DNA of 64,000 nucleotides from Occultella glacieicola. Lineage in GTDB: Bacteria > Actinomycetota > Actinomycetes > Actinomycetales > Beutenbergiaceae. The position numbers were made by a program, and so were the translations under genes. Position 1 is the first letter of the stretch. Every line of letters starts with the position of its first letter. Under the pieces are notes generated by a model, which saw only the letters and a program-made list of their open reading frames with translations, was not told the origin of the DNA and did not search any database. Location: contig NZ_SMNA01000006.1 of the NCBI RefSeq assembly GCF_004353825.1, forward strand, positions 248,001 to 312,000, given 5' to 3'. Shown in pieces: positions 17,930 through 26,358 of the stretch.

Positions 17930-18754
17930 TCAGCGAGGCTCGACCGTCGCGGTCGCGGTCTCCGAGCCGGCCGCCAGCTCCGCCGCGTAGAAGTCGAGCG
18001 CGGTGCGCGTCTTGGTCTGCTGTTCGGCGAGCAGGTCGACCCCGTGGGCCGCGAGGAACACCTTCACCTCGGCCGCGACCTCGAACGCCTCGTGGGGCAA
18101 GCACTTGGTCGAGAGTTCCAGGAGCCGGGTCCCGTCCGGGTAGAGCCAGAGCTCCGCGACGAGCCGTCGGCCGAGGCCCTCCGGGGTGAACTTGAGCTTC
18201 AGGACGTTGATGGGTCCGAGCCGCGTCAGCGCGTCCGGCGCGAGCCCGTCGGGGGCGTGGTCGGCGAAGAAGGCTCGCTGCTCCTTCGAGAGCAGTTTGC
18301 GGACCGACCCGGTGCCGGCGAACACGGCCTTCACGGCGCCGTCGTCACGCTTGGCCTTCACGCTCGCGGAGCAGACGAAACCTCCCGGCATCGCATCGAC
18401 CTCGACGCCGACGGAGGTCGACTCACGCCACACCGGGGGCAGTTCCTGCGGAACGACCGGCCGCAACTTGACCACGGTGTCCCCGTCGCGGCCCTGCACC
18501 CGGCGGGCCCGCACCACGACCCCGCTGCGATTCAGCGCGAGATCCGGCGTGTCGAAGAACATGACCTGGCGGATCTGGCTGTCCAGCGGGTCCATGCGCA
18601 ACGCCGCCACGGTCGAACGTCGGTTGTCGTCGGGAACGCTCAACTTGAGTTCGACCGTGTCCGCCCCCTTCATGAGTGGGAGCAGTTCGCCCAACTGCTC
18701 CGGCGACAGCGGCTTCGCCCGTCGGCTCTCCTTCGCCTGCATCGTGTCCGACAC
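17930..18754 (-). CDS. CYTH-like (triphosphate-tunnel) domain protein
   Basis: 274 residues from a GTG at 18754 with GAGGAGG 7 bases upstream; ATG 18742 is an alternative. The segment VELKLSVP near 35 is a variant of the CYTH ExExK signature, followed by basic strands typical of the tunnel fold (VVVRARRVQ, VVKLRPV, LKLKF). CYTH proteins bind or cleave triphosphate and polyphosphate groups. No C-terminal CHAD domain is present. Co-transcription with ppk2 suggests that it binds or senses polyphosphate; catalytic activity is not assured since the first Glu of the motif is atypical. Confidence 0.75.
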   Translation of the reverse strand: MSDTMQAKESRRAKPLSPEQLGELLPLMKGADTVELKLSVPDDNRRSTVAALRMDPLDSQIRQVMFFDTPDLALNRSGVVVRARRVQGRDGDTVVKLRPVVPQELPPVWRESTSVGVEVDAMPGGFVCSASVKAKRDDGAVKAVFAGTGSVRKLLSKEQRAFFADHAPDGLAPDALTRLGPINVLKLKFTPEGLGRRLVAELWLYPDGTRLLELSTKCLPHEAFEVAAEVKVFLAAHGVDLLAEQQTKTRTALDFYAAELAAGSETATATVEPR

Positions 18755-18908
18755 GGCGGAACCTCCTCGTCCTCGTTTCCCCGAACCCTCCCTCTCGACA
18801 AGGTGGTCGGGCACCACCCTGGCCGGGGTGGGGCTGTCCCACCCGATCCGGCGCCACCCTGGGTCAGCGACGCGACCACGTGCCGCGGGATCCGGACGAG
18901 GAGTCCCC

Positions 18909-20480
18909 ATGTCCGAGGCTCGCAAGGGCAACCGGCTCGCCATCCTGCTCGCGATGGCAATGTTCGTCCTCGTCGTGGACACCTCGCTCATGAACGTGTC
19001 GATCTCCCAGGTCGTCGTCGACCTGGACACGACGGTCAGCGGCGTCCAGTCCGCGATCGCGCTCGAAGCCCTCGTCTCCGCCGCGTTCATCCTGATCGGG
19101 AGCAAGGTGGCGGACCTGATCGGCCGCAAGCGCGCCTACGCGATCGGGCTGATCTGCTACGCGATCGGCGCCATCGCCATGACCCTCTCGCGCGACCTGA
19201 CGGCGATCATTGTCTTCTGGGCGATCGTCGGCGGACTCGGCGCATCGTTGCTCCTGCCGTCGATGCAGGCGCTCATCCACGGCAACTTCCGCGACGACGA
19301 ACAGCGCCGGGTCTACGCGCTCGTCGGTGCCGCGGCCGCGATCGCCGCCGCGGTGGGTCCCCTCCTCGGTGGGGCGATCACGACCTTCCTCTCCTGGCGC
19401 GTGGGCTTCCTGCTCGAGGCGGTCATGATCGCCGTGGTCCTCGCCGGCCTCGGCCTGGTCCGGGATGCGAAGTACACCGGCCCCCGCGGGATCGACCTCG
19501 TCGGCGCGATCCTCTCGGTCGTCGGCATGGGCGGCACCGTCCTGGGCATCCTGGTCTGGCAGGAGGGCGGCGACTCGGTCGCGATCCTGATGGGCATCGG
19601 CGTCGCGTCCCTGCTCGGACTGGGCGTCTGGCTCTTCCGGGCCAAGGCTGCCGGCCGCCTCACCCTCATCGACCCGGAGGTGTTGCGCTCGGCCGGGTTC
19701 CGGCTCGGCATCAGCGGTCAGCTGCTCCAGCAGATCGCGCTCGGCGGCTCCATGATCGTCCTGCCGATCTACTTCCAGATCGTGCTCGAGTACGACGCGC
19801 TGCGGGCCGGCCTGTCCCTGGCGCCCCTGTCGCTGAGCATGTTCGGTGCCTCCCTGCTGATGTCCAAGCGTGGCGGCAGTCGGCGGCCTAGCTCGATCAT
19901 CGGAGCCGGCTACCTCCTGATGCTGGTCGGGATGGCGGTGCTCATTCCCTTCGTGCCCCGCGCCGGTTCCGGCTGGGCGTTCGTGATCCCGCTCGTCATC
20001 ACCGGCACGGGCCTCGGGCTGCTGGTGTCCCAGCTGAACAACTACACCCTCTCCCCGGTCGACGAGCAACGGGTCAGCGAGGCGGCGGGCGTGAACTCGG
20101 CCGGTGGGTCGTTCGGCCTATCGTTCGGTCTGGCACTGGCCGGTGCCCTCATGCTCGCCACGCTCTCGGTGACGTTCACCTCCATGGCCAACGACAGCCA
20201 CGTGCTGCCACCCGAGGTCCAGGGACAGGTCGCCGATGCGCTCGAGACCGACGCCGAACTCGTCACGAACACCAACCTCGACGCGCTCCTCGAGGACGAG
20301 CCGCCCGAGATCCAGGCCGAGATCATCCGGATCAACACCGAGGCGCGTCCGCTCGCTCTCCAGATCGCCCTGGTGGTCCCGCTCCTCTCGGCGGCGCTCG
20401 GGCTCGTCGTGGCCGCCCGGATGCGACGGCTGCCCGATCCGGTGGCCTCCGGTGCGGCCGACAGCGTCCTCGGCGGCTGA
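18909..20480 (+). CDS. MFS transporter, DHA2-type 14-helix drug exporter
   Basis: 523 residues from an ATG at 18909 with GAGGAG upstream. About 14 hydrophobic helices are seen. Motif A appears as GSKVADLIGRKRAYAIG between helices 2 and 3, and the antiporter motif C as VGPLLGGAI. A large extracytoplasmic loop rich in Glu/Asp lies before the last helix. The family exports drugs or metabolites using the proton gradient. It diverges from the CYTH/ppk2 operon across 154 bases. The substrate is unknown. Confidence 0.88.
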   Translation: MSEARKGNRLAILLAMAMFVLVVDTSLMNVSISQVVVDLDTTVSGVQSAIALEALVSAAFILIGSKVADLIGRKRAYAIGLICYAIGAIAMTLSRDLTAIIVFWAIVGGLGASLLLPSMQALIHGNFRDDEQRRVYALVGAAAAIAAAVGPLLGGAITTFLSWRVGFLLEAVMIAVVLAGLGLVRDAKYTGPRGIDLVGAILSVVGMGGTVLGILVWQEGGDSVAILMGIGVASLLGLGVWLFRAKAAGRLTLIDPEVLRSAGFRLGISGQLLQQIALGGSMIVLPIYFQIVLEYDALRAGLSLAPLSLSMFGASLLMSKRGGSRRPSSIIGAGYLLMLVGMAVLIPFVPRAGSGWAFVIPLVITGTGLGLLVSQLNNYTLSPVDEQRVSEAAGVNSAGGSFGLSFGLALAGALMLATLSVTFTSMANDSHVLPPEVQGQVADALETDAELVTNTNLDALLEDEPPEIQAEIIRINTEARPLALQIALVVPLLSAALGLVVAARMRRLPDPVASGAADSVLGG

Positions 20481-20495
20481 CGAACGCGAGGCCGC

Positions 20496-20513
20496 GGGGC
20501 CCGGGGTGGCCCC
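20496..20513 (+). terminator. Hairpin after the MFS gene
   Basis: GGGGCC and GGCCCC form a 6-base stem around a 6-base loop, 16 bases after the transporter stop. There is no T-run; weak evidence. Confidence 0.3.
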
Positions 20514-20530
20514 GACCCGGCACCGACCTG

Positions 20531-20641
20531 CGGCACCGGTATCAGAATTGCATGGACCCACCTCCTTCGAGCACGTAGAACTGACTCTCCCCGAACTCGA
20601 CCGGCGATCGGGGATCACGGCACGTACCGGAAGGCTTCCCG
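20531..20641 (+). repeat. Upstream part of duplicated PIG-L segment, copy 1
   Basis: This leader closely matches 24148-24267. Both begin CGGCACCGG, keep a TATCA(A)GATT-like segment and GTGGACC/ATGGACC, and share the ACCGGCGATCGGGG and ACCGGAAGG blocks just before the PIG-L start codon. The duplication therefore includes the control region as well as the gene. Confidence 0.75.
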
Positions 20642-21433
20642 ATGCTCGACGTACGCTCCCTCGGGACGATCCTGGGCGTCTGGGCGCATCCGGACGACGA
20701 GGCGTTCCTCACGGCCGGTCTGATGGCCGCGGCCCGCGACGCCGGGCAACGCGTCGTGGTCGTCACCGCGACCCACGGCGAACACGGCACGACCGACCCC
20801 GCCGGTTGGCCGCCCGACCGGCTCGGCCGGATCCGTGCACTTGAGCTGGCCGCTTCCCTTGCGGCGCTCGAAGTGAGGGAGCACAGGCACCTGGGTCACC
20901 CCGACGGCAGCCTGGCCCGCCAGCACCAGCTGCAGGCGATCGACGAGCTCGCGGCAATCGTCGAGGACGTGCAGCCGGACACCATCGTGACTTTCGGGCC
21001 GGACGGGCTCACCGGACACGAGGATCATCAGACCGTGTCCGCGTGGGCAGGCACGGCGCGCGCGGCGTCGGCCCCGCAGGCCCGGCTGCTGTTCGCGACC
21101 ACCACGGAATCCTTCGTGCGCCGCTGGGCACACGTGCACGACCGGCTCAACGTGTTCCTCGCCGACGGGCTGCCGCTGCGCACCCCCGACGCCGACGTGG
21201 CGCTGACCCTCGACCTGAGCGGCGCGGACGCCGACCGTAAGCTCGTCGCCCTGCGGGCACATGCCTCCCAGACGGCCGGCATGCTCGCCACGATCGGCGC
21301 GGACACACTGCGCGAGTGGTGGTCGGTCGAGACGTTCCTGGACGCCGACCGCACGCCGCTCCCCCAACGCCGGGGCGCGGATGCGGGCGCTGCCGCGGTT
21401 CCGGGCTGGGGCACCTGGCAACTCGTGGGCTGA
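20642..21433 (+). CDS. PIG-L family deacetylase
   Basis: 263 residues from an ATG at 20642 with GGAAGG upstream. The metal-binding AHPDDE is at 15-20 and the second histidine motif GHEDH near 123, both as in zinc-dependent N-deacetylases of the PIG-L/MshB/LmbE family. It is a cytoplasmic, soluble protein of normal length. Mycothiol pathway enzymes (MshB, Mca) belong here, but the sequence does not show the specific substrate. A frameshifted paralogue lies at 24268. The next gene downstream is a nucleotidyltransferase broken by a stop codon. Confidence 0.88.
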   Translation: MLDVRSLGTILGVWAHPDDEAFLTAGLMAAARDAGQRVVVVTATHGEHGTTDPAGWPPDRLGRIRALELAASLAALEVREHRHLGHPDGSLARQHQLQAIDELAAIVEDVQPDTIVTFGPDGLTGHEDHQTVSAWAGTARAASAPQARLLFATTTESFVRRWAHVHDRLNVFLADGLPLRTPDADVALTLDLSGADADRKLVALRAHASQTAGMLATIGADTLREWWSVETFLDADRTPLPQRRGADAGAAAVPGWGTWQLVG

Positions 21434-21466
21434 ACCGCTGAGGAGTGCGTCGGTAGCATCCCGGGC

Positions 21467-22240
21467 ATGCTGCGCCACGACCGCGATCCCCTGACCGAAG
21501 CCGAGCAGGTCCGGGTCGACGCGGTCCTCACCGGTGCCGTGGATGCCGACGGCGAACTGATCGGGGTCTAGGGCCAGGGCTCGCGGTTCACGGGCCTCGC
21601 CACGGGTTCGGACCTCGACCTCGTGCTCGTCTGGGACGCCACACTTCCGACCACGCCACTGCAGACCGACGCGACGCGGCACGTCGTCGACCCCGAGCAC
21701 CACCTGGAGGTCCGGCGCGACGCCGCGGACGGCATCGACGTCGACCTCGTGCACACCACCCTGGGTCGGCTCGAGGAGACGGCCGACCGGGTCGGGTGCG
21801 GGGAGGGCTGGAACACCTCGGAATGGCCCGATCCGCTCTACACGGTGGCCGGACTCGCACAGTCCACCCTGCTCCTCGACCGCTCGGGAACGGTCGCGGA
21901 ACTACGTCACCGTGTCCAGGTACCGACCGATACGTTCCGCAGCGCGGTCGACACGACGTTCCGCAGCGCCGCCCCCGCGTTCCTCGCGGAGCTCGGGAAC
22001 GCGGACCGGAGCGGTCATCACTGGCTGTCTCACAAGCTTCAGACCGACCTCATGCGGCTCGCGTACGTTCAACTCTTCGCACGGTCGGGCCACTACGCAC
22101 CTTTCCCGAAGCACCTGCCCGCCTGGTTCCGACGCCTCGAGATCGACCGGGACGTTCGGGAGGCGGAGCGAGCCGCCTGGGAGAGCGGCGAACGACTGAT
22201 CGCCATGACGCGACTCGTCGAACTCCTCGGCGTCCGGTGA
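21467..22240 (+). pseudogene. Nucleotidyltransferase-like gene interrupted by an in-frame amber codon
   Basis: From ATG 21467 the frame reads a plausible N-terminus, meets TAG at 21569-21571 (codon 35), and then continues unbroken to TGA at 2238-2240 of the 22 kb block (22240). Directly after the stop comes GQGSRFTGLATGSDLDLVL, the GS-x9-DxD signature of minimal nucleotidyltransferases. The residue replaced is just where homologues commonly carry Tyr, so one base change (TAC to TAG) explains it. The C-terminal half is otherwise well preserved. Without readthrough the product is 34 residues. A recent nonsense mutation, readthrough or a sequencing error are all possible. Confidence 0.7.
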
Positions 22241-22276
22241 CTGCGTGTCCTTGACGCACGTCGACCTGCGCATCAT

Positions 22277-22297
22277 CCCCGGGCGCCGTAGCCGGGG
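22277..22297. terminator. Hairpin between convergent genes
   Basis: CCCCGG and CCGGGG form a 6-base stem around a 9-base loop in the gap between the nucleotidyltransferase remnant and a convergent membrane-protein gene. TGCGT/ACGCA just upstream is a second small dyad. No T-run. Confidence 0.3.
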
Positions 22298-22304
22298 CGC
22301 GGGG

Positions 22305-22625
22305 TCAGCACATGATGCGCTGGAGTCCCGGGATCAGCGAGAGCACCACCGGCACGAGGAAGATCGACGCGAGGAACGCCCATCCTCCGGTCAGCCGGCG
22401 GTCGCGTTGCATGGCGCTCTCACGGCGCCACCAGGGCACCGGCTCGAGTACCAGGAACACCAGCCAGAGCGGTCCGGCGCAGCCGAGCCAGAACCACGCC
22501 CACTTGGTCGCGAGCCGGGGTTGGGGACCGGCCACGAGCAGGATCAGGGCGACAAGCACGCCGAGCGCACCGACGTTGATGTGAACGGAGGGCTCGAGCG
22601 GGTCGTGCGTGATCGTCACGTTCAC
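22305..22625 (-). CDS. Small three-helix membrane protein
   Basis: 106 residues from a GTG at 22625. Three hydrophobic segments (near 19-33, 44-60 and 83-100) alternate with charged loops, and codon use looks like a real gene. The second helix is Trp-rich (KWAWFWLGC) and followed by PVPWWRRES. No family is recognised and the function is unknown. Confidence 0.55.
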   Translation of the reverse strand: MNVTITHDPLEPSVHINVGALGVLVALILLVAGPQPRLATKWAWFWLGCAGPLWLVFLVLEPVPWWRRESAMQRDRRLTGGWAFLASIFLVPVVLSLIPGLQRIMC

Positions 22626-22627
22626 CG

Positions 22628-22960
22628 TTGCCCCACCCCCGCGCCCGGGTCGGCGCCGTCGCGGAGGCCGCCGGCACCAGCGCGCCTACCGTCTCCCTGT
22701 GTCTGGCCACCCTCCTCGGGCCGGTCGTGCGAGTGATCGGCGTCCTCGATCAACAGCGGGCGCATGCCGGGTTCGCCGTCTTCCTCCGGCTGCGGTGGGT
22801 GCCGGGCGCGAGCGCCGACGTGGCCCGCGCCGTCTCCGATTGGCCCGATTCCGGCTACGTCTGCGTGATCGGCGGCGAACTCGACTGCGCCGCACAGCTG
22901 CATGTGCGCTCGACCCGGCACCCGCTCGAGACCACCAGCGACCAGCTGAAGTCGGTCCGA
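22628..22960 (+). pseudogene. Truncated Lrp/AsnC regulator fragment
   Basis: The translation parallels residues about 21-130 of the intact Lrp gene at 25180 (HPRARVGA-AEAAGTSAPTVS, then the RAM-type segment up to LHVRSTRH). About 20 N-terminal residues and the whole second half are missing. The recognition helix is damaged (SLCLATLLG against SRRLASLLG). It then runs abruptly into an AraC fragment. It is a non-functional remnant of the duplicated segment. Confidence 0.75.
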
Positions 22961-22961
22961 C

Positions 22962-23183
22962 GCGATGACGTTGTTCCGTCGCTCGGTGGGCGCCACGATC
23001 GGCTCCTATCTCACCCGGTACCGCGTCGCCGCGGCGCAGCGGCTGCTCATCAGCACCGTAATGACGACGGCGGAGATCGCCCACGCAGCCGGGTTCGGCT
23101 CCCGGAGCACCTTCTACACCCGGTTCACCCGAATCTGTGGGCTGGCGCCGGGGGCGTATCGGACCGCCGTGCGGGCCGGGTGA
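22962..23183 (+). pseudogene. C-terminal fragment of an AraC-family regulator
   Basis: About 72 residues match the last HTH region of the AraC protein at 16022: MTLFRRSVGATIGSYL, then TTAEIAHAAGFGSRSTFY and GAYR. No sensor domain or first HTH is present. It begins exactly where the Lrp fragment ends, in another frame. An ATG at 22965 could start a small DNA-binding peptide, but no ribosome site is seen. Confidence 0.7.
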
Positions 23184-23195
23184 CTGTGAGTGCGC

Positions 23196-23975
23196 TCAGG
23201 CGGCCGGCGCAGTGACCGCTGCGATGATCGCGGCACCGATGCCGACCAGGACTCCGGGCACGCCGGCGGCGAGCGCCATCACCACGCCGAACTTCTGGGT
23301 GGCCGGCATCACGTCGTCGAAGCCGACCGCCTCGATCGCAGCCTTGAGCGGCTTGGCGATCTCTGCCGAGGAGAAGGTGTAGTCGACCTTCTTGCCGATA
23401 CCTTTCGCGTCGGCGCCGACCTCCACCTGCTTCTGGATGGTGTAGACGCGTCCACCCACCGTTCGGCCCTTGCCCGTGAACCGTGGCCTCGCCGTCCCGT
23501 CGACCCACACCGTCCACTCCAGGTCCTGGAGCGTATCCTGCCGGGCGACGGCGCCCTGGCGCACGGGGATCACGGCGGTGGTGAAGAGGGTCGCGACGCG
23601 GCGCGCGCCGCCGATGGTCAGGAAGCGCGCATCGGCGAGGTCCGCGCTGACCCTGATGCTGCCCGGGGTCGCCCGAACCGCGTACGGCGAGCCCGCGAAC
23701 GCCCGCTCGATCTCGGCGTGCAGGCGATCCCATCCCTGCATCGCCGCAGCGTCAGGCGTCGCCGTACCTTCGATGAGTCGCTCCTGCGCCCGGATGCGGG
23801 GCGCGAAGGTGAACGCCACGATCGCGACGACGGCGAAGATGGCACCGACCACGAACAAGACGATCGGCGCGACCGCTACGTCGTCGACCGTCAGCACTGC
23901 GCCGATCACGAGCAGGACCAGGGACAGGACGCCGAAGATGGACCCGAGCAGCCAGGCCAACGTTGAGAGTTTCAT
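23196..23975 (-). CDS. Membrane protein of unknown function
   Basis: 259 residues from an ATG at 23975. Two N-terminal helices (about 5-27 and 36-56) precede a soluble domain of about 170 residues, which includes a strand-rich stretch (EWTVWVDGTARPRFTGKGRT). A third helix sits at the C-terminus (about 230-255). The soluble part would be cytoplasmic if both ends are paired helices. No catalytic motif is visible. It lies between pseudogenes but looks intact itself. Confidence 0.7.
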   Translation of the reverse strand: MKLSTLAWLLGSIFGVLSLVLLVIGAVLTVDDVAVAPIVLFVVGAIFAVVAIVAFTFAPRIRAQERLIEGTATPDAAAMQGWDRLHAEIERAFAGSPYAVRATPGSIRVSADLADARFLTIGGARRVATLFTTAVIPVRQGAVARQDTLQDLEWTVWVDGTARPRFTGKGRTVGGRVYTIQKQVEVGADAKGIGKKVDYTFSSAEIAKPLKAAIEAVGFDDVMPATQKFGVVMALAAGVPGVLVGIGAAIIAAVTAPAA

Positions 23976-24147
23976 GCCGCCATGAAATCAGAACTCGGAA
24001 CGCATCAAGCGGCATCGTTCGACGACGAGCAGCCCGCAGGTCTCACCCAGGAGGCAGTCCGACCCGCAGCGCGATCTGGGCGTCGCGCAGCCCGGTGCCG
24101 GCTCAAGCGAGCCCCCACAACCGCTCCACGACTGTGTCGGGCGGTCA

Positions 24148-24267
24148 CGGCACCGGGTATCAAGATTCCGTGGACCGTCTCCGCCACGAGCAAGTACGGA
24201 CTGGGCCCGATCTCTCAAGGACGACCGGCGATCGGGGGATCACCGCACGGACCGGAAGGGTTGCCCG
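24148..24267 (+). repeat. Upstream part of duplicated PIG-L segment, copy 2
   Basis: This is the counterpart of 20531-20641, with the same order of conserved blocks and small indels. The sequence from 23976 to about 24147 holds nothing I can assign. Confidence 0.7.
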
Positions 24268-25056
24268 ATGCACGACGCAGGCTCCCTCGGCACGATCCTC
24301 GGTATCTGGGCGCACCCGGACGACGAGGTGTTCCTGTCCGCCGGCCTGGTGGCCGCCGCCCGTGATGCCGGCCGGCGGGTCGTGGTGGTCACCGCCACGC
24401 TCGGCAAGCACGGCACCACGGACGCGACGCAATGGGCGCCCGATCGCCTCGGCCGGGTCCGCGGACTCGAGCTCGCCGCCTCACTCGCCGCGGTCGGGGT
24501 CACAGAGCACAGGCAGCTGGGTCACCCGGACGGCAGTCTGGCCCGCCAGCAGCAGCTGCAGGCGATCGATGAGCTCGCGGATCGTGGAGCAGGTGCGGCC
24601 GGACACCCATCGTCACGTTCGGACCGGACGTGCTCACCGGACACGAGGACCATCAGACCGTGGCCGCCTGGGCGAGCACGGCGCGCGCGGCTGCGGCCCC
24701 GCACGCCCGCCAGCTGATCGCGACCACCACGGAGTCGTTCGTACGCCGCTGGGCACACGTGCACGACCGGCTTGAGGTCTTCCTCGCCGACGGGCTGCCG
24801 CTGCGCACCCCCGACGCCGACGTCGCCCTGACCCTCGAACTGAGCGGGCCGGGCGCCGACCGCAAGCTCGTCGCCCTGCGGGCGCACGCCTCCCAGACGG
24901 CCGGCATGCTCGCCGCGATCGGCGAGGACGCGCTGCGCGAGTGGTGGTCGGTCGAGACGTTCCTAAACGCCGACCGCCCCGCTGCGCCAGCGCCGCAGCG
25001 CGGATCCGGGCAGCGCCGCGGTTGCAACCTGGGGCACCTGGCAGCTCGTCGGCTGA
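24268..25056 (+). pseudogene. Frameshifted PIG-L deacetylase paralogue
   Basis: It is highly similar to the intact gene at 20642 along its full length, and AHPDDE and TGHEDH are both present. Near 24580 it has lost 2 bases relative to the paralogue, and near 24608 it has gained 1 (GACACCCATC for GACACCATC). This leaves the reading frame shifted through the middle. A further shift near 25000-25028 restores the frame for the final WGTWQLVG and TGA at 25054-25056. No single frame gives a full enzyme. Either it is a decayed duplicate, or several sequencing errors fall in one gene. Confidence 0.75.
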
Positions 25057-25179
25057 GCCGCGCTCTCCCGAGGTGGTCCGAGGGCCCTCTGCAGCGTGTG
25101 GACCTCAGCGCTCACGTGAGGACTGCGCATGTGACAATCGACCACCTGATGAGCACATCCACTCCGTGCAGGAACCCCG

Positions 25180-26193
25180 ATGACTGATCCGGTCGACGTC
25201 CAGGACGTCGACGTCCGTATCGTCGCCGCCCTGCTCGCGCATCCGCGCGCTCGCGTGGGCGCCCTCGCCGAGGCCGCGGGCACCAGCGCGCCCACCGTCT
25301 CCCGACGCCTCGCGTCCCTGCTCGGACCGGTCGTGCGGGTGGTCGCCGTGATCGATCAGCAGCGCTCCGACGCCGGGTTCGCCGTCTTCCTGCGGCTTCG
25401 GTGCGTGCCCGGCGCGAGCGCCGACGTCGCCAGGGCCGTCTCCGAGTGGCCCGAGTCCGGGTATGTCTCGGTGATCGGCGGCGAGCTCGACTGCGCGGCA
25501 CAGCTCCACGTGCGCTCGACCCGGCACCTGCTCGAGATCACCGGCGACCGGCTCAGGTGCGTGCGCGGCGTGATCGGAAGCTCGACGTCGAAGATCATCC
25601 GCCGGTTCTCCACGCCGCACGGCTGGACCGGTGCGGTCCTGTCCGAACGCGCCATGACGGTGCTGCGGTCGGGTCGCCTGGACCACTGGACCGAGGACCG
25701 CCGCCAGGTGAGCCACCGGATGGACGACCTGGACCACGCGGTCGCGGCCGAACTCGCCGAGCACGGGCGCCGCAGCTGGCGGGAGGTGGCGGACCCGCTC
25801 GGGATCCAGCCGGCGACGGCGCGGCGGCGCGCCGAGGCGATGATGGCGGCGGGTCTGCTCCGCCTGCGCACCGTCGTCCAGCCCGCCGCGCTCGGCCAGC
25901 CGGTCGTCGCATTCATCTGGCTGCGGGTGGCCCCGTCGCGGCTGGAGTCCGTGGGCCGAGCCCTGGCGGCACACCCGAACGTGCTCAACATCGCCGCCAC
26001 CACCGGTCATACCAACCTGTGCGGCGAGGTCGCGCTCGCCTCGGACGAGGCCCTGTACCGGTTCATCACCGAGGACGTCGGCCAGCTCCCGGGCGTGGCA
26101 GGCGTGGACGTGTCCGACGGTCTCGACGTCATCAAACGCGCCTCGCACGTGTTCGAGCCGGTCGCTGCCGGGAGCGCGGACCCCGCTCGCTGA
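25180..26193 (+). CDS. Double-unit Lrp/AsnC-family regulator
   Basis: 337 residues from an ATG at 25180, about twice the usual Lrp length. There are two copies of the family plan: HTH at about 15-60 (AEAAGTSAPTVSRRLASLLG) with a ligand-binding-like strand region, then a second HTH at about 180-230 (WREVADPLGIQPATARRRAEAMM) and second strand region. It lies 165 bases upstream of the GH89 operon on the same strand and may control it. A truncated sister copy is at 22628. Confidence 0.85.
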   Translation: MTDPVDVQDVDVRIVAALLAHPRARVGALAEAAGTSAPTVSRRLASLLGPVVRVVAVIDQQRSDAGFAVFLRLRCVPGASADVARAVSEWPESGYVSVIGGELDCAAQLHVRSTRHLLEITGDRLRCVRGVIGSSTSKIIRRFSTPHGWTGAVLSERAMTVLRSGRLDHWTEDRRQVSHRMDDLDHAVAAELAEHGRRSWREVADPLGIQPATARRRAEAMMAAGLLRLRTVVQPAALGQPVVAFIWLRVAPSRLESVGRALAAHPNVLNIAATTGHTNLCGEVALASDEALYRFITEDVGQLPGVAGVDVSDGLDVIKRASHVFEPVAAGSADPAR

Positions 26194-26358
26194 CGCCGGC
26201 TCCGAGCGGCGGGATCGCACCGACATCCACTCGGCGCGACGATTTCGTTCAGATGATGCACCTGCATCGGCTGGAATCCTCAATCCCGGACCGGTTCGAG
26301 CCCATCCGCGCTCGTGTGGGTATGTTCTCGCGCAACCCATCCACGAAGCGGAGCACGC

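Noticed and set aside
23982-24365. A 127-codon open frame upstream of and overlapping the second PIG-L copy
   Set aside because: Most of it lies in the duplicated leader sequence and in the wrong frame of the PIG-L remnant. No family resemblance is seen.
20531-26193. Possible genomic island or transposon
   Set aside because: There is no integrase, transposase, tRNA target or terminal inverted repeat. Duplication and decay explain the structure without a mobile element.
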